Part shown: in pieces, positions 1-6,197 of the stretch
How the letters are laid out: each line of letters starts with the position of its first letter
Numbering within the stretch: position 1 is the first letter of the stretch
NCBI GenBank assembly: GCA_027494035.1
Contig: JAOSJQ010000024.1
Location: 1-7,443 of the forward strand
Source: UTCFX2 sp002050125
Lineage (GTDB): Bacteria; Chloroflexota; Anaerolineae; Anaerolineales; UBA4823
Length of the DNA: 7,443 nt
Direction: 5' to 3'
Position numbers and translations under genes: made by a program
Notes under the pieces: generated by a model
What the model was told of the DNA's origin: nothing
What the model saw: the letters and a program-made list of their open reading frames with translations, nothing else
Database searches by the model: none

Positions 1-891
1 TAAGTGCGGTCAATGACCGGTCGGATCGCGCCTGTTTCCACCAGGTCTTTGACGAAGGCCAGATCTTCCTGTTTTTCGGACGAAACCCCGGCCAGCACTT
101 TCTGGCCGCCAAACAATGACGTGCGCAACATGTGACCAAACTCGCGCAGACCACCCGCCCCGGCGAGATAGCGCCCGCTGGCAGTCAGCGAGTTTTTGCA
201 GGCCGGAAACGAGCTTTTGCCGACCGTATCAAAGATGACGTCGTAGGTCTGGCCGTTCTGCGTGAAATCCTGCTGCGTATAATCAATGACGTGATCCGCG
301 CCCAGCGCTTTGACCAGCGCAACATTGGCCGCGCTGCATACCCCGGTGACATCTGCGCCCAGGTGTTTGGCGATCTGAACCGCTGCCGAACCAACACTAC
401 CTGATGCGCCGATGATCAGCACCGTCTGCCCGTGCTGAACGAGGCCCAACTTTCTGAGGAGGGTTAGCGCGGTCAAGGCCCCATTTGGGGGGGGGGGGGT
501 TTTTTGAAAAGGTAAGTTGGGGGGGTTGAACACCCACCCCCCTCTTTCCACCACCCTCTTTTTTTGGTCTACCCCCCCCACCCCCCTACCACCAACCCAA
601 AAAACGACCCCCCCAACTACGAAGCAGGGCACTGCTCTTTCCCCTCTTCTCTCCCCCCCCCCCTTTAACACCCCACACACCTCCTTGGTTGTTGGAGGCA
701 GAAAAACAACAAGAGAAAAAAATAACACCAACACAAAAAGAAAAAAAAACACACCAAAATAACACCCACTCACTTAGATAGTTAAATAAATAAAAAATAA
801 GAGTTTCGTTATCCTTCGGCGTAGGTTTCTCGATCTCGGCCAGATGCAGCACATCCGGCGAACCGTACCGTTCGTAGACGACTGCTTTCAT
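1..891 (-). CDS. Medium-chain dehydrogenase/quinone oxidoreductase, 3'-partial and internally corrupted
   Basis: An NAD(P)H-dependent oxidoreductase of the MDR (zinc-independent quinone oxidoreductase) family, probably cytosolic. Two good segments flank a nonsense block. The N-terminus from the ATG at 891 reads MKAVVYERYGSPDVLHLAEI and runs about 34 residues to ...NETLI, the usual start of the GroES-like domain. From about 485 down to 1 the minus strand reads a continuous Rossmann domain. It begins GALTALTLLRKLGLVQHGQ, has the dinucleotide-binding motif GASGSVG, and continues through DVIFDTVGKSSF to the window edge, still open. The two segments are out of frame by one base, and about 105-110 residues of the GroES-like domain are missing. 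The block between them has nearly the length those residues would need, which points to corrupted sequence rather than an insertion. An AGGGGG ribosome-binding site (903-908) lies 11 nt before the ATG. Family assignment is firm; substrate is unknown. Confidence 0.85.
486..800. other. Low-complexity nonsense block, probable base-calling or assembly artefact
   Basis: The stretch is dominated by runs of G, C, T and A and has almost no G after about 690. No reading frame resembles a protein, and I see no repeat unit, RNA fold or origin. Good coding sequence of one and the same gene ends at its left edge and resumes at its right edge. The short open frames called across it are not genes. Confidence 0.8.
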
Positions 892-1001
892 GGTTCTAGT
901 TGCCCCCTATGCTTGTGGGTGCTTATGGCGCGCGCAAGGGGAACCGCTGACCCTGTTCCACCGGGGGCGTTGAAATCGCTCTTCATCTACTGTGCACCCG
1001 A

Positions 1002-1011
1002 TGTGATCACA
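1002..1011. promoter_or_regulatory. Perfect 10-bp palindrome upstream of the oxidoreductase gene
   Basis: TGTGATCACA is perfectly self-complementary and lies 111 bp before the oxidoreductase ATG. It joins the two half-sites of a CRP/FNR-type operator (TGTGA and TCACA) without the usual 6-bp spacer, so it is not a standard CRP site. A repressor or other operator role is possible. A 10-bp palindrome can also occur by chance. Confidence 0.25.
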
Positions 1012-1025
1012 ACATGGCCCGTGCG

Positions 1026-1130
1026 CTACCCAGATTCAGTATGACGGTGCGCCTCGGCGATCTGTTCCAGCCGGTGGCAGCAGTCAATGGCTGCTTTGAA
1101 CTTGCCCGCCTCAGTCAGTTCCCTGATCAT
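1026..1130 (-). CDS. Possible 34-aa leaderless peptide ORF
   Basis: An ATG at 1130 opens a 34-codon frame beginning MIRELTEAGKFKAAIDCCHR and ending in TAG at 1026-1028. The peptide is polar and probably helical, with two adjacent cysteines at positions 17-18; I do not recognise it. What supports it is position: the ATG lies exactly where transcription from the strong promoter at 1137-1165 should start, 7 nt after the -10 box, so the message would be leaderless. There is no Shine-Dalgarno sequence. It may instead be a leader region of the oxidoreductase transcript that is not translated, or the remnant of a longer gene, since the frame stays open upstream without a good start. Confidence 0.3.
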   Translation of the reverse strand: MIRELTEAGKFKAAIDCCHRLEQIAEAHRHTESG

Positions 1131-1136
1131 GACATC

Positions 1137-1165
1137 ACTATAGGGAGGTTCGCCGTCAAAGTCAA
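1137..1165 (-). promoter_or_regulatory. Strong sigma-70-type promoter, minus strand
   Basis: Read on the minus strand: -35 TTGACT (1160-1165), a 17-bp spacer, and -10 TATAGT (1137-1142). Both hexamers and the spacing match those of the initiator-tRNA promoter at 2038-2066 exactly. Transcription would start near 1130 and run through the 34-codon ORF towards the oxidoreductase gene, giving that gene a leader of about 240 nt. Confidence 0.6.
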
Positions 1166-1209
1166 TGACTTGATGGGGCGAGGCTCTCCGCGCCGCTGCG
1201 TTGACCCGT

Positions 1210-1446
1210 TCAGGCGAAGTGCGGCGGCGTGGAGACGACCACCGCTCGCCACAGCGACCCGTTGGTGTGCAGCTCGAAGACACGCCCATCCGCCACCAGC
1301 GCCAGGATATGCACGCCATCGGCGGCCCGCCAGCGCCGCCCGGTGTCCACGATGGGCAGGCGCGCGCCCTCCCAGGTCACGCTGCGCGGGACCGGCCAGC
1401 CGTCCGGCGTGAAGGTAGCCTCCACCGTGGTCACACGGAACTTCAC
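1210..1446 (-). CDS. Small conserved-looking protein translationally coupled to pncC
   Basis: A 78-aa ORF beginning MKFRVTTVEATFTPDGWPVP. Its GTG start (1446-1444) overlaps the TGA stop of pncC in the arrangement GTGA, a classic sign of translational coupling. The middle alternates hydrophobic and charged residues (roughly RRWRAADGVHILALVADGRV, residues 37-56), suggesting a small beta-rich fold with no signal peptide or membrane segment. It loosely resembles small uncharacterised DUF6504-type proteins; that is an impression from memory, not a match I could test. Codon use is G+C-rich like pncC, and the overlap argues that it is real. Function is unknown; it may act with or be co-regulated with pncC. 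Confidence 0.6.
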   Translation of the reverse strand: MKFRVTTVEATFTPDGWPVPRSVTWEGARLPIVDTGRRWRAADGVHILALVADGRVFELHTNGSLWRAVVVSTPPHFA

Positions 1447-1949
1447 AGCTTCTCATCCAGGTAATCCAGCAGCAGGTGCAAGGCTGCGTCAGCGGCGGCG
1501 TAGCGGACGCTGCGCCGGTCGCCGGCGAGCACGTGGCGGCGCACCCAGGCCCCTTCGGCGGCGCTCAGCCCGACGAAATGCAGCCCGACAGGTTTGGTCG
1601 CCGTGCCGCCGGTCGGCCCGGCGATGCCTGTCACGCTGATCGCCAGGTCCGTCCCCAGGAGTGTACGCGCGCCCTCGGCCATTTGTTGCGCAACGGGCGC
1701 GCTGACTGCGCCGTGCGCGCGCAGCGTCTCGTCCTGGACGCCCAGCAATTGAACCTTGACCGAATCGGCGTAGGCGATCACCCCGCCGATCATGTAGGCG
1801 GAGCTGCCGGAGATGTCCGTCAGGCGCTCGGCGATCAGCCCGCCCGTGCTCGATTCGGCAACGGTCAGGGTCAGGCCGCGCGCCCGAAGGCGCTCGCCGA
1901 CCTGCACTTCCAGCGAGAGGGTTTCCGGTGAAGAGTCGGGAAGGGTCAT
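1443..1949 (-). CDS. pncC: Nicotinamide-nucleotide amidohydrolase PncC (CinA C-terminal domain)
   Basis: PncC deamidates nicotinamide mononucleotide to nicotinate mononucleotide in NAD recycling, in the cytosol. The 168-aa product has the full CinA C-terminal domain and nothing else, matching the stand-alone form rather than the two-domain CinA. Family motifs are clear: AESSTGG near the N-terminus (usually AESCTGG; Cys is Ser here), then DISGSSAYMIGGVIAYADSV, the KVQLLGV segment, and VTGIAGPTGGTATKPVGL. I chose the ATG at 1949 (MTLPDSSPETL). The longer open frame to 2075 crosses the likely promoter and has non-family sequence. A -10 box lies about 40 bp upstream, and the Shine-Dalgarno is weak. 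The gene is divergent from the initiator tRNA and overlaps the next small gene. Confidence 0.9.
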   Translation of the reverse strand: MTLPDSSPETLSLEVQVGERLRARGLTLTVAESSTGGLIAERLTDISGSSAYMIGGVIAYADSVKVQLLGVQDETLRAHGAVSAPVAQQMAEGARTLLGTDLAISVTGIAGPTGGTATKPVGLHFVGLSAAEGAWVRRHVLAGDRRSVRYAAADAALHLLLDYLDEKL

Positions 1950-1987
1950 GGGTCTGCTCGCGTGAATTGGGGGGTCAGTGTGCGCCC

Positions 1988-2016
1988 AGTATACGCGCTG
2001 CGGGCGGGATGATCCA
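1988..2016 (-). promoter_or_regulatory. Probable pncC promoter
   Basis: On the minus strand there is a good -10 box, TATACT (1988-1993), and a weak -35, TGGATC (2011-2016), 17 bp away. Transcription would start near 1981, leaving a leader of about 32 nt before the pncC ATG. It is back to back with the tRNA promoter. Confidence 0.45.
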
Positions 2017-2037
2017 GGGTGCGCAGGCGATTCAGTC

Positions 2038-2066
2038 TTGACTGAGGGCGGTCGCTCTGGTATAGT
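2038..2066 (+). promoter_or_regulatory. Promoter of initiator tRNA
   Basis: TTGACT (2038-2043), a 17-bp spacer, and TATAGT (2061-2066), placing the start a few bases before the tRNA at 2078. The -35 box lies in the right half of an inverted repeat (TCAGTC-TT-GACTGA-type arms, about 2032-2045), which could be an operator or chance. Confidence 0.7.
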
Positions 2067-2077
2067 ACTCCCCACGA

Positions 2078-2149
2078 TGCGGGGTAGAGCAGTGGCAGCT
2101 CGTCGGGCTCATAACCCGGAGGTCGCAGGTTCGAATCCTGCCCCCGCTA
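2078..2149 (+). tRNA. Initiator tRNA-fMet (CAT anticodon)
   Basis: A full cloverleaf can be drawn. The acceptor stem pairs 2079-2084 with 2142-2147. The D arm is AGC/GCT, the anticodon CAT is at 2110-2112, and the T arm GCAGG/CCTGC encloses TTCGAAT. Three features mark it as the initiator rather than elongator Met or tRNA-Ile2. Bases 1 and 72 (T2078 and T2148) do not pair, the anticodon stem has three consecutive G:C pairs (GGG/CCC), and A11:U24 is present. The sequence is very close to E. coli tRNA-fMet around the anticodon arm. CCA is not encoded. A promoter precedes it and a terminator follows, so it is a single-gene unit. Confidence 0.95.
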
Positions 2150-2157
2150 TGATACAC

Positions 2158-2191
2158 AGACCCCAGTCGGCCAGACCGGGGTCTTGTTTTT
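2158..2191 (+). terminator. Rho-independent terminator of the tRNA unit
   Basis: A perfect 7-bp stem, AGACCCC (2158-2164) with GGGGTCT (2178-2184), is followed by TGTTTTT. It starts 9 nt after the tRNA. No T-run follows on the other strand, so it is not a good terminator for the convergent metallohydrolase gene. Confidence 0.85.
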
Positions 2192-2218
2192 CCCCGTGCG
2201 CGCTCCGGTGCTGCCGGC

Positions 2219-3064
2219 TCAGGCCCGGCCCCGGCGTTGGGCGGCCAGGTGATGATAGAGCGCGTGCATGTTGGCCTGGTGCAAGTCCTGAACCAGCCCA
2301 TTGAGCGGAATGCGGCTCTTGCCGCAGTCCTCGATGCTGATCGCGTTGAGCGCTTCCGGCGAGTGTCCTCGGTCGAGAACGCGCTCGACGTGTCGGCGAA
2401 TCAGCGACAGGTAGCCGAGATGCCCCTGGATGACTTCCTCGACCTCGCCGCGCAGAATCACTTCCCCATGCCCCTGCACCACATTCTCGAAACCGCCGTT
2501 CTGCAGCGCGTGCAGGCTGGCTACGAAGTCATCGTAGCTGCCGTCCACGAAGTAGGGCACGGGCATCATCGTGTCCGCGGCGAACAGCACACGATCCTCG
2601 CGCACCAGGCAGACGGTGGAGTCCGGGCTGTGGCCGGGTGAGTGGCGCAGCTCGACGGTTTTGTTGCCCAGGCGCACGCTCAGCGTGCCGCCGTCGAAGA
2701 CCATGTGCGGCAGGACGATCTGCACGTCGCGCAGCTCGCTGGTGCTGTGCTGAGCGGCGGCTAGCCCTTCGCGCCCGCGCGTGTCCAGCAGGTCGTAGCA
2801 GCGCGCATGGGTGACAAGCTGCGCGTCTGGGAAAAAGCATGTGCCATAGGTGTGATCGGCGTGGTAGTGCGTGTTGATCACGTAGCGAACCGGGCTGCCC
2901 AGTCGATTCTCCAGGAAGTGCCGGATGGCGCGGGCCTCCTCGGGGAAGACCAGGGTGTCAATCAGAATGGCCCCTTCGGTGGTGAGGATCGCTCCGGCGG
3001 TGACTTGCGCGTATAGCTCGCTGGTGAAGACGTAGATGTCATCGGCGACACGTTCTCGCTGCAT
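2219..3064 (-). CDS. MBL-fold metallohydrolase
   Basis: A 281-aa metallo-beta-lactamase-fold hydrolase with a complete dinuclear metal site. It has HYHADH at residues 66-71 (H66, H68, D70, H71), H145 in HSPGHS, D164 in FAADTM and H199 in VQGHGE. The N-terminal part (VADDIYVFTSELYAQV) is the usual first beta hairpin of the fold. No signal peptide is visible, so it is probably cytosolic, and the substrate cannot be told from sequence. Glyoxalase II, lactonase and beta-lactamase-like members share this metal site. I chose the ATG at 3064 (MQRERVADD). The upstream extension of the open frame crosses the promoter and the small-RNA gene and is not protein-like. The gene is a single unit, convergent with the tRNA, with its own promoter about 50 bp upstream. 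Confidence 0.88.
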   Translation of the reverse strand: MQRERVADDIYVFTSELYAQVTAGAILTTEGAILIDTLVFPEEARAIRHFLENRLGSPVRYVINTHYHADHTYGTCFFPDAQLVTHARCYDLLDTRGREGLAAAQHSTSELRDVQIVLPHMVFDGGTLSVRLGNKTVELRHSPGHSPDSTVCLVREDRVLFAADTMMPVPYFVDGSYDDFVASLHALQNGGFENVVQGHGEVILRGEVEEVIQGHLGYLSLIRRHVERVLDRGHSPEALNAISIEDCGKSRIPLNGLVQDLHQANMHALYHHLAAQRRGRA

Positions 3065-3111
3065 CTCTCGTCGGTTTCCTGGTGATGGGCGCGGACCGGA
3101 TAGGTCTGAAC

Positions 3112-3140
3112 AGTATAGCGAGTCGCCGACTCGGAAGCAA
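3112..3140 (-). promoter_or_regulatory. Promoter of the metallohydrolase with an inverted repeat in the spacer
   Basis: On the minus strand: -35 TTGCTT (3135-3140), a 17-bp spacer, and -10 TATACT (3112-3117). The spacer holds a perfect inverted repeat, CGAGTC-GGC-GACTCG (3119-3133), filling nearly all the space between the two boxes. A dimeric repressor bound there would block RNA polymerase; a MerR-type activator that distorts the spacer would also use such a position, although those spacers are normally 19-20 bp. No regulator gene is in the window. Confidence 0.55.
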
Positions 3141-3208
3141 GAAAAATCCCATACCGTAATAGTCTTAGAAATAGCCCCTTGGGCCAGCCACAAACCAGCA
3201 ACAGGGCG

Positions 3209-3237
3209 AAAAAACGCCCGGTGATGAAGGCCGGGCG
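3209..3237 (-). terminator. Rho-independent terminator of the 6S-like RNA
   Basis: On the minus strand, a perfect 7-bp stem CGCCCGG (3231-3237) with CCGGGCG (3215-3221) is followed directly by TTTTTT (3209-3214). It ends the small-RNA unit and separates it from the metallohydrolase promoter about 70 bp further on. Confidence 0.8.
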
Positions 3238-3415
3238 CGGGATAATGACTCCCGCCATGCCGTGTGCCGCTACGTTTTGAACCTGCTTTCGCAGGTGGGT
3301 ATCTGGCAGGCACTTCGGCTTTGGACGGATCCTAATGCGTCTGTGCCTTGACCTAGATACCCCGGGTTTGGGTGTTGGCTCAAAACCGATGTGCGGATCA
3401 CGCGCACGGCAGGGT
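3209..3415 (-). ncRNA. ssrS: 6S RNA-like small RNA
   Basis: No protein explains this interval, but the minus strand folds into one long rod. The closing stem TGCCGTG (3405-3411) pairs with CACGGCA (3258-3264). Next inward, TTTTGA (3380-3385) pairs with TCAAAA (3275-3280), extended by flanking CG and GCC/GGT pairs. The distal arm pairs GGGTATCT (3355-3362) with AGATACCC (3297-3304), then GGCAC with GTGCC, closed by an apical GACG/CGTC hairpin. On the 3' side of the central unpaired region sits a small tetraloop hairpin, CCTGC-GAAA-GCAGG (3282-3295). A rod with a central bubble and a 3'-side hairpin is the architecture of 6S RNA, which binds the sigma-70 RNA polymerase holoenzyme and mimics an open promoter. 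The stretch from this hairpin into GGCACACGGCA also resembles known 6S 3' halves. Length is about 150 nt within the closing stem and about 207 nt to the terminator. A different structured RNA is possible, but a transcribed structured RNA is well supported. Confidence 0.65.
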
Positions 3416-3421
3416 AGCATC

Positions 3422-3450
3422 GTTATACCACGCTTCGCAGACCCTGTAAA
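3422..3450 (-). promoter_or_regulatory. Promoter of the 6S-like RNA
   Basis: On the minus strand: -35 TTTACA (3445-3450), a 17-bp spacer, and -10 TATAAC (3422-3427). The start would fall near 3415, just outside the closing stem. The -35 box coincides with the proposed left end of the IS66 element, so the element may supply or have replaced this box. Confidence 0.65.
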
Positions 3451-5110
3451 GGCAAAATCGAGCACAAAGAGTGGGAACAGCCCGAAAAAAGAACGATAAT
3501 CAGGCGATGGATAACAAGCAGCCACTCCCACCACCGGACCTGAGCCGTGAAGTGATGTGGACCATCATCCAGGAACAACGCGAGATGATTGGTCAATTGA
3601 CTGCGCGCCTCCAGGAGTTGGAAGATCAACTGGCCAAAAACAGCGGCAACAGTGGTAAGCCGCCGAGCAGCGATGGGTTGAAAAAGAAGCCTGCGCCCCA
3701 AAGTCTGCGACAGAAAGGCCAGCGGCGCACGGGCGGACAACCGGGCCATGTGGGACACACGCTGGCAATGGTGAGCGAACCGGCGCACATCGAAGTGCAC
3801 CGGCTGGCCCACTGCCCCCATTGTGACCATGATCTGAGCGCGGCGCCGGTGCTGGACGTGGAACGGCGACAGGTGTTTGATGTGCCGCCGGTAGTCATCG
3901 AAGTGACCGAACATCAGGTGCCGGTCGTGTGCTGCCCGAACTGCCAGGCCCGCGTGCAAGCGGTGTTTCCGGCGAGCGTGACGCAACCGGTGCAGTACGG
4001 AGAGCGGTTGAAAGCCCAGGCGGTCTACCTCACTGGGTACCAATTGCTGCCGGTGGCGCGCACCTGTGAAGTCTTTGAGGACCTGTACGGTCATCGGCCC
4101 AGCGAAGCGTTGGTCTTGAGTGCCATAGAGGCGCTGCATGAGCAGCTTGACCCCGCCCTGAGCGCAATCCGCGACCAGATCATTCGGGCGGACGTGGTCC
4201 ATGCCGATGAAAGCGGCCTGCGGGTGGAAGGCCAGCTCAACTGGCTGCATGTGCTCTCGACGGAACGCTTGACCCATTACGCCGTGCATCCCAAGCGTGG
4301 ACAAGTGGCCATGCGTGACATTGGGCTGCTGGCTGACTATCAGGGTCGTGCCATCCATGATGCTCTGGCCGCCTATTTCCAGTTCGACCACTGCACTCAT
4401 GCGCTCTGCAACGCCCATCATCTACGTGAACTACGCTTCGTGACCGAACAATATGGGCAGGCGTGGGCCAGTGAGATGGCCCAGTTGCTGCTGGACATCA
4501 AAGCCGAGGTCGCCCAAACGGTGGAGGCCATGACGCTACCGCCCGACCGCCTCGTGTACTACGAAACCTGTTTTGACGTGCTGCTCCAGGCCGGTTTTGA
4601 CGCTAATCCGTCCCCGGCTACACCTCCACCGCGTCAACGCGGGCGCAAAAAACAATCGCCCCCGAAAAATCTGTTGGACCGCCTGTCCAGGTACAAAGCC
4701 GAAACCCTGGCTTTCATGCACGATTTTCGCGTGCCTTTCGATAACAACCTTGCCGAGCGTGACCTGCGCATGATCAAAGTCAAGCAGAAAGTCTCTGGCA
4801 CGTTTCGCACCCGCTCCGGCGCAGAAATCTTCTGCGCTATCCGCAGTTACATCTCGACCGTTCGTAAGCAGGGTGAGAACGTTCTGGCTGCTCTCCACAA
4901 CGCCTTGTTAGCGCGTCCCCTCCCCCCCCCCTTGGTTATTAAAAAAAAAAACCCCCCCCCAGGGGGGGGGGGGGGGTTGTGGGGGGGGGGGGGGGGGGAG
5001 AAGAAGGAGGCGCGCGAGCAGAGAGAGAGGGCACCCCCCCCACCAAAAAAAAAAAACGTCCTTCTCCTCTTTCTTCTCTATATCCTTCTTTCTTTTTTTT
5101 TTTATTTCTA
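3446..5110 (+). mobile_element. IS66-family insertion sequence, right end unreadable
   Basis: It carries a single transposase gene of the TnpC type with no TnpA or TnpB genes beside it, as in the ISBst12-like subgroup of IS66. The left end is placed at GTAAAGGCAAAATCG (3446-3460) because IS66 elements commonly start with GTAA; this is inference. The complementary right repeat is not found between 4900 and 5160. The right end must lie in the nonsense block that starts near 4918, so no terminal repeat pair or target duplication can be shown. Confidence 0.5.
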
Positions 5111-5111
5111 A
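3471..5111 (+). CDS. IS66-family transposase (TnpC), C-terminus corrupted
   Basis: A DDE transposase with domains in the family order. There is an N-terminal leucine-rich coiled coil (about residues 27-65, EQREMIGQLTARLQELEDQL), then a Ser/Gly/Pro-rich linker (SGNSGKPPSSDG). A zinc-binding domain follows with CPHC (from about residue 115) and CPNC, then the catalytic domain. Catalytic residues by family position are D246 (HADES), D297 (IHDALAAY) and E429 (NNLAERDLRMIK), counting from the GTG at 3471. The in-frame ATG at 3507 (MDNKQPLPPPD) is an equally good start; neither has a strong ribosome-binding site. Homology is convincing to about residue 482 (HNALLARPL, near 4917). After that the frame runs through homopolymers to a stop at 5111, and that tail is not real protein. 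Only some 10-30 true residues are missing, so the enzyme may well be intact in the organism. Confidence 0.88.
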   Translation: MGTARKKNDNQAMDNKQPLPPPDLSREVMWTIIQEQREMIGQLTARLQELEDQLAKNSGNSGKPPSSDGLKKKPAPQSLRQKGQRRTGGQPGHVGHTLAMVSEPAHIEVHRLAHCPHCDHDLSAAPVLDVERRQVFDVPPVVIEVTEHQVPVVCCPNCQARVQAVFPASVTQPVQYGERLKAQAVYLTGYQLLPVARTCEVFEDLYGHRPSEALVLSAIEALHEQLDPALSAIRDQIIRADVVHADESGLRVEGQLNWLHVLSTERLTHYAVHPKRGQVAMRDIGLLADYQGRAIHDALAAYFQFDHCTHALCNAHHLRELRFVTEQYGQAWASEMAQLLLDIKAEVAQTVEAMTLPPDRLVYYETCFDVLLQAGFDANPSPATPPPRQRGRKKQSPPKNLLDRLSRYKAETLAFMHDFRVPFDNNLAERDLRMIKVKQKVSGTFRTRSGAEIFCAIRSYISTVRKQGENVLAALHNALLARPLPPPLVIKKKNPPPGGGGGLWGGGGGEKKEAREQRERAPPPPKKKNVLLLFLLYILLSFFFYF

Positions 5112-5115
5112 TTTA
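4918..5115. other. Second homopolymer-rich nonsense block
   Basis: It contains long runs of C, A, C and G in succession (about 4925-5000), then purine-rich and T-rich sequence that grades into A+T-rich DNA near 5110-5160. It begins inside the transposase gene and ends at or just inside the 3' end of the endonuclease gene. It resembles the block at 486-800 and has no visible gene, repeat unit or origin. The right end of the IS element and the junction with the restriction-modification region are hidden here. Confidence 0.75.
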
Positions 5116-5121
5116 ATATAA

Positions 5122-6197
5122 TTATTGAAGAGCCCACTCTCTCTTATTTTTTCTATTATTTATTGAGTGGTTCATATCGAGTAGCGGATGCCTGAAGCCA
5201 AGCCTGTGATTTAGCTCACGAGCTACTTGTTGTGGCCAATAGGCTCCGCTCATCTGGACGATATGCCCATCAATTTCATGCGCCAGTGCCATTATGTTAC
5301 TGCCTGGGCCTATGGTATCTACAATGATGATTGTGGATACATACCAGTGCAGGTTGTTCAACTCCAGATGTCTTTCAAACCGGGATACCTTATCCAATGA
5401 AATCTCGGGGTTTCCGCGACCTATGAAGCCGATGTCAAAGCGAACAGCTCTGCCTGGCTCGTATAACAGCGTTGCATCGCTTTCCCTTTTCTTTCCCCGC
5501 GACGAAAGCCAAAACACGCTCTGATATTCCTCAAGCTCACCTTCGCGGATGTGCTTGAAGCCCAGAATGTGAAGGAGTGTCCCCAAAATGAGTTTCTCAA
5601 AGAGCTTTCCATAAGCAGATTTCTCTGAACCCCGAATCGCCAGCGTTTCCGCCCCAACCGTATTCATGAGATAGGTTAACAATAACCAATCCACTCTTGC
5701 TTTGAGGCCAGAAGAAAGCTCAATTTGCCCCTGTAACTCACCGTATTTGTGTGTGTGACTTTCGATCACGTCCTGACACGTCTGGATATATCGGTCTCTG
5801 TACTCTGCAATACGTTCGGGGTTATCTCGGAGCACATTCTGAAAGGCCTTGTGAGTCAACCCTAGAACCCAATATGACAGCCAGCGCTCGGACTTACTCA
5901 ACTGATTTCGTGCTAGACTATCCGCAGCGAGAAAGGGAAGCTGTTGAACAAAATGATCCGAAACCGCCAGCCCGCGTAGAAAAAGAGTCACCATTGCAAG
6001 ATTCAGGGAGACGATCCGTCTGCGAGTCAAGGTTTCCGTTGCATCGCGAAGGTTGTTTCCTGATAGAACATCCAGGACGACGCCTCGTACAACGTCAATT
6101 CCGATTTGTTCAACCAGTGCATTGCCGCTAGAAGAAAGAAGGGCGAGCGAATCCGCAGAAAGTAAATCGCTCAGGTTCTCGATTCGTGAGGGGGCAT
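5122..6197 (-). CDS. CfrBI-like restriction endonuclease with 5' frameshift
   Basis: It lies directly downstream of a DNA methyltransferase on the same strand. The sequence resembles the CfrBI type II endonuclease family (CfrBI cuts CCWWGG): LTRRRIVSLN, WLLLTYLMNTVGAETLAIRG, RGSEKSAYGKLFEKL, and VRFDIGFIGRGNPEISLDKV, the last probably near the nuclease core. The family call is from memory. The undisturbed frame starts only at a TTG at 6030 (302 aa), but protein-like sequence continues about 55 codons upstream (ENLSDLLSADSLALLSSSGN and on) with no start codon in frame. An ATG at 6197, preceded by AGAAGG, is one base out of frame. One extra C in the C5 run just after it (6190-6194 on plus) joins it to the gene, giving 358 aa. 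The last residues (NNRKNKREWALQ) border the nonsense block and are doubtful. Confidence 0.65.

Noticed and set aside
517..762. Open frames across the first homopolymer block on either strand
   Set aside because: They are made of homopolymer codons (Pro, Thr, Lys, Phe) with no protein character and exist only because the block lacks stops by composition.
1978..2304. Plus-strand frame over the tRNA
   Set aside because: It spans the promoter, tRNA and terminator, which fully explain the interval.
2219..3313. Metallohydrolase starting at 3313 with an 83-residue N-terminal extension
   Set aside because: The extension runs through the promoter, the terminator and part of the small RNA and has no domain character. 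The ATG at 3064 fits the fold and the promoter.
3423..4421. Long minus-strand frame opposite the transposase
   Set aside because: It is a shadow of the G+C-rich transposase gene; its protein is rich in His and Arg and matches no family, while the plus strand has clear IS66 motifs.
4925..5000. G- and C-runs as G-quadruplex or a phase-variable tract
   Set aside because: Several different homopolymers follow one another right where a known gene becomes unreadable, and a second block of the same texture sits elsewhere. Artefact is simpler.
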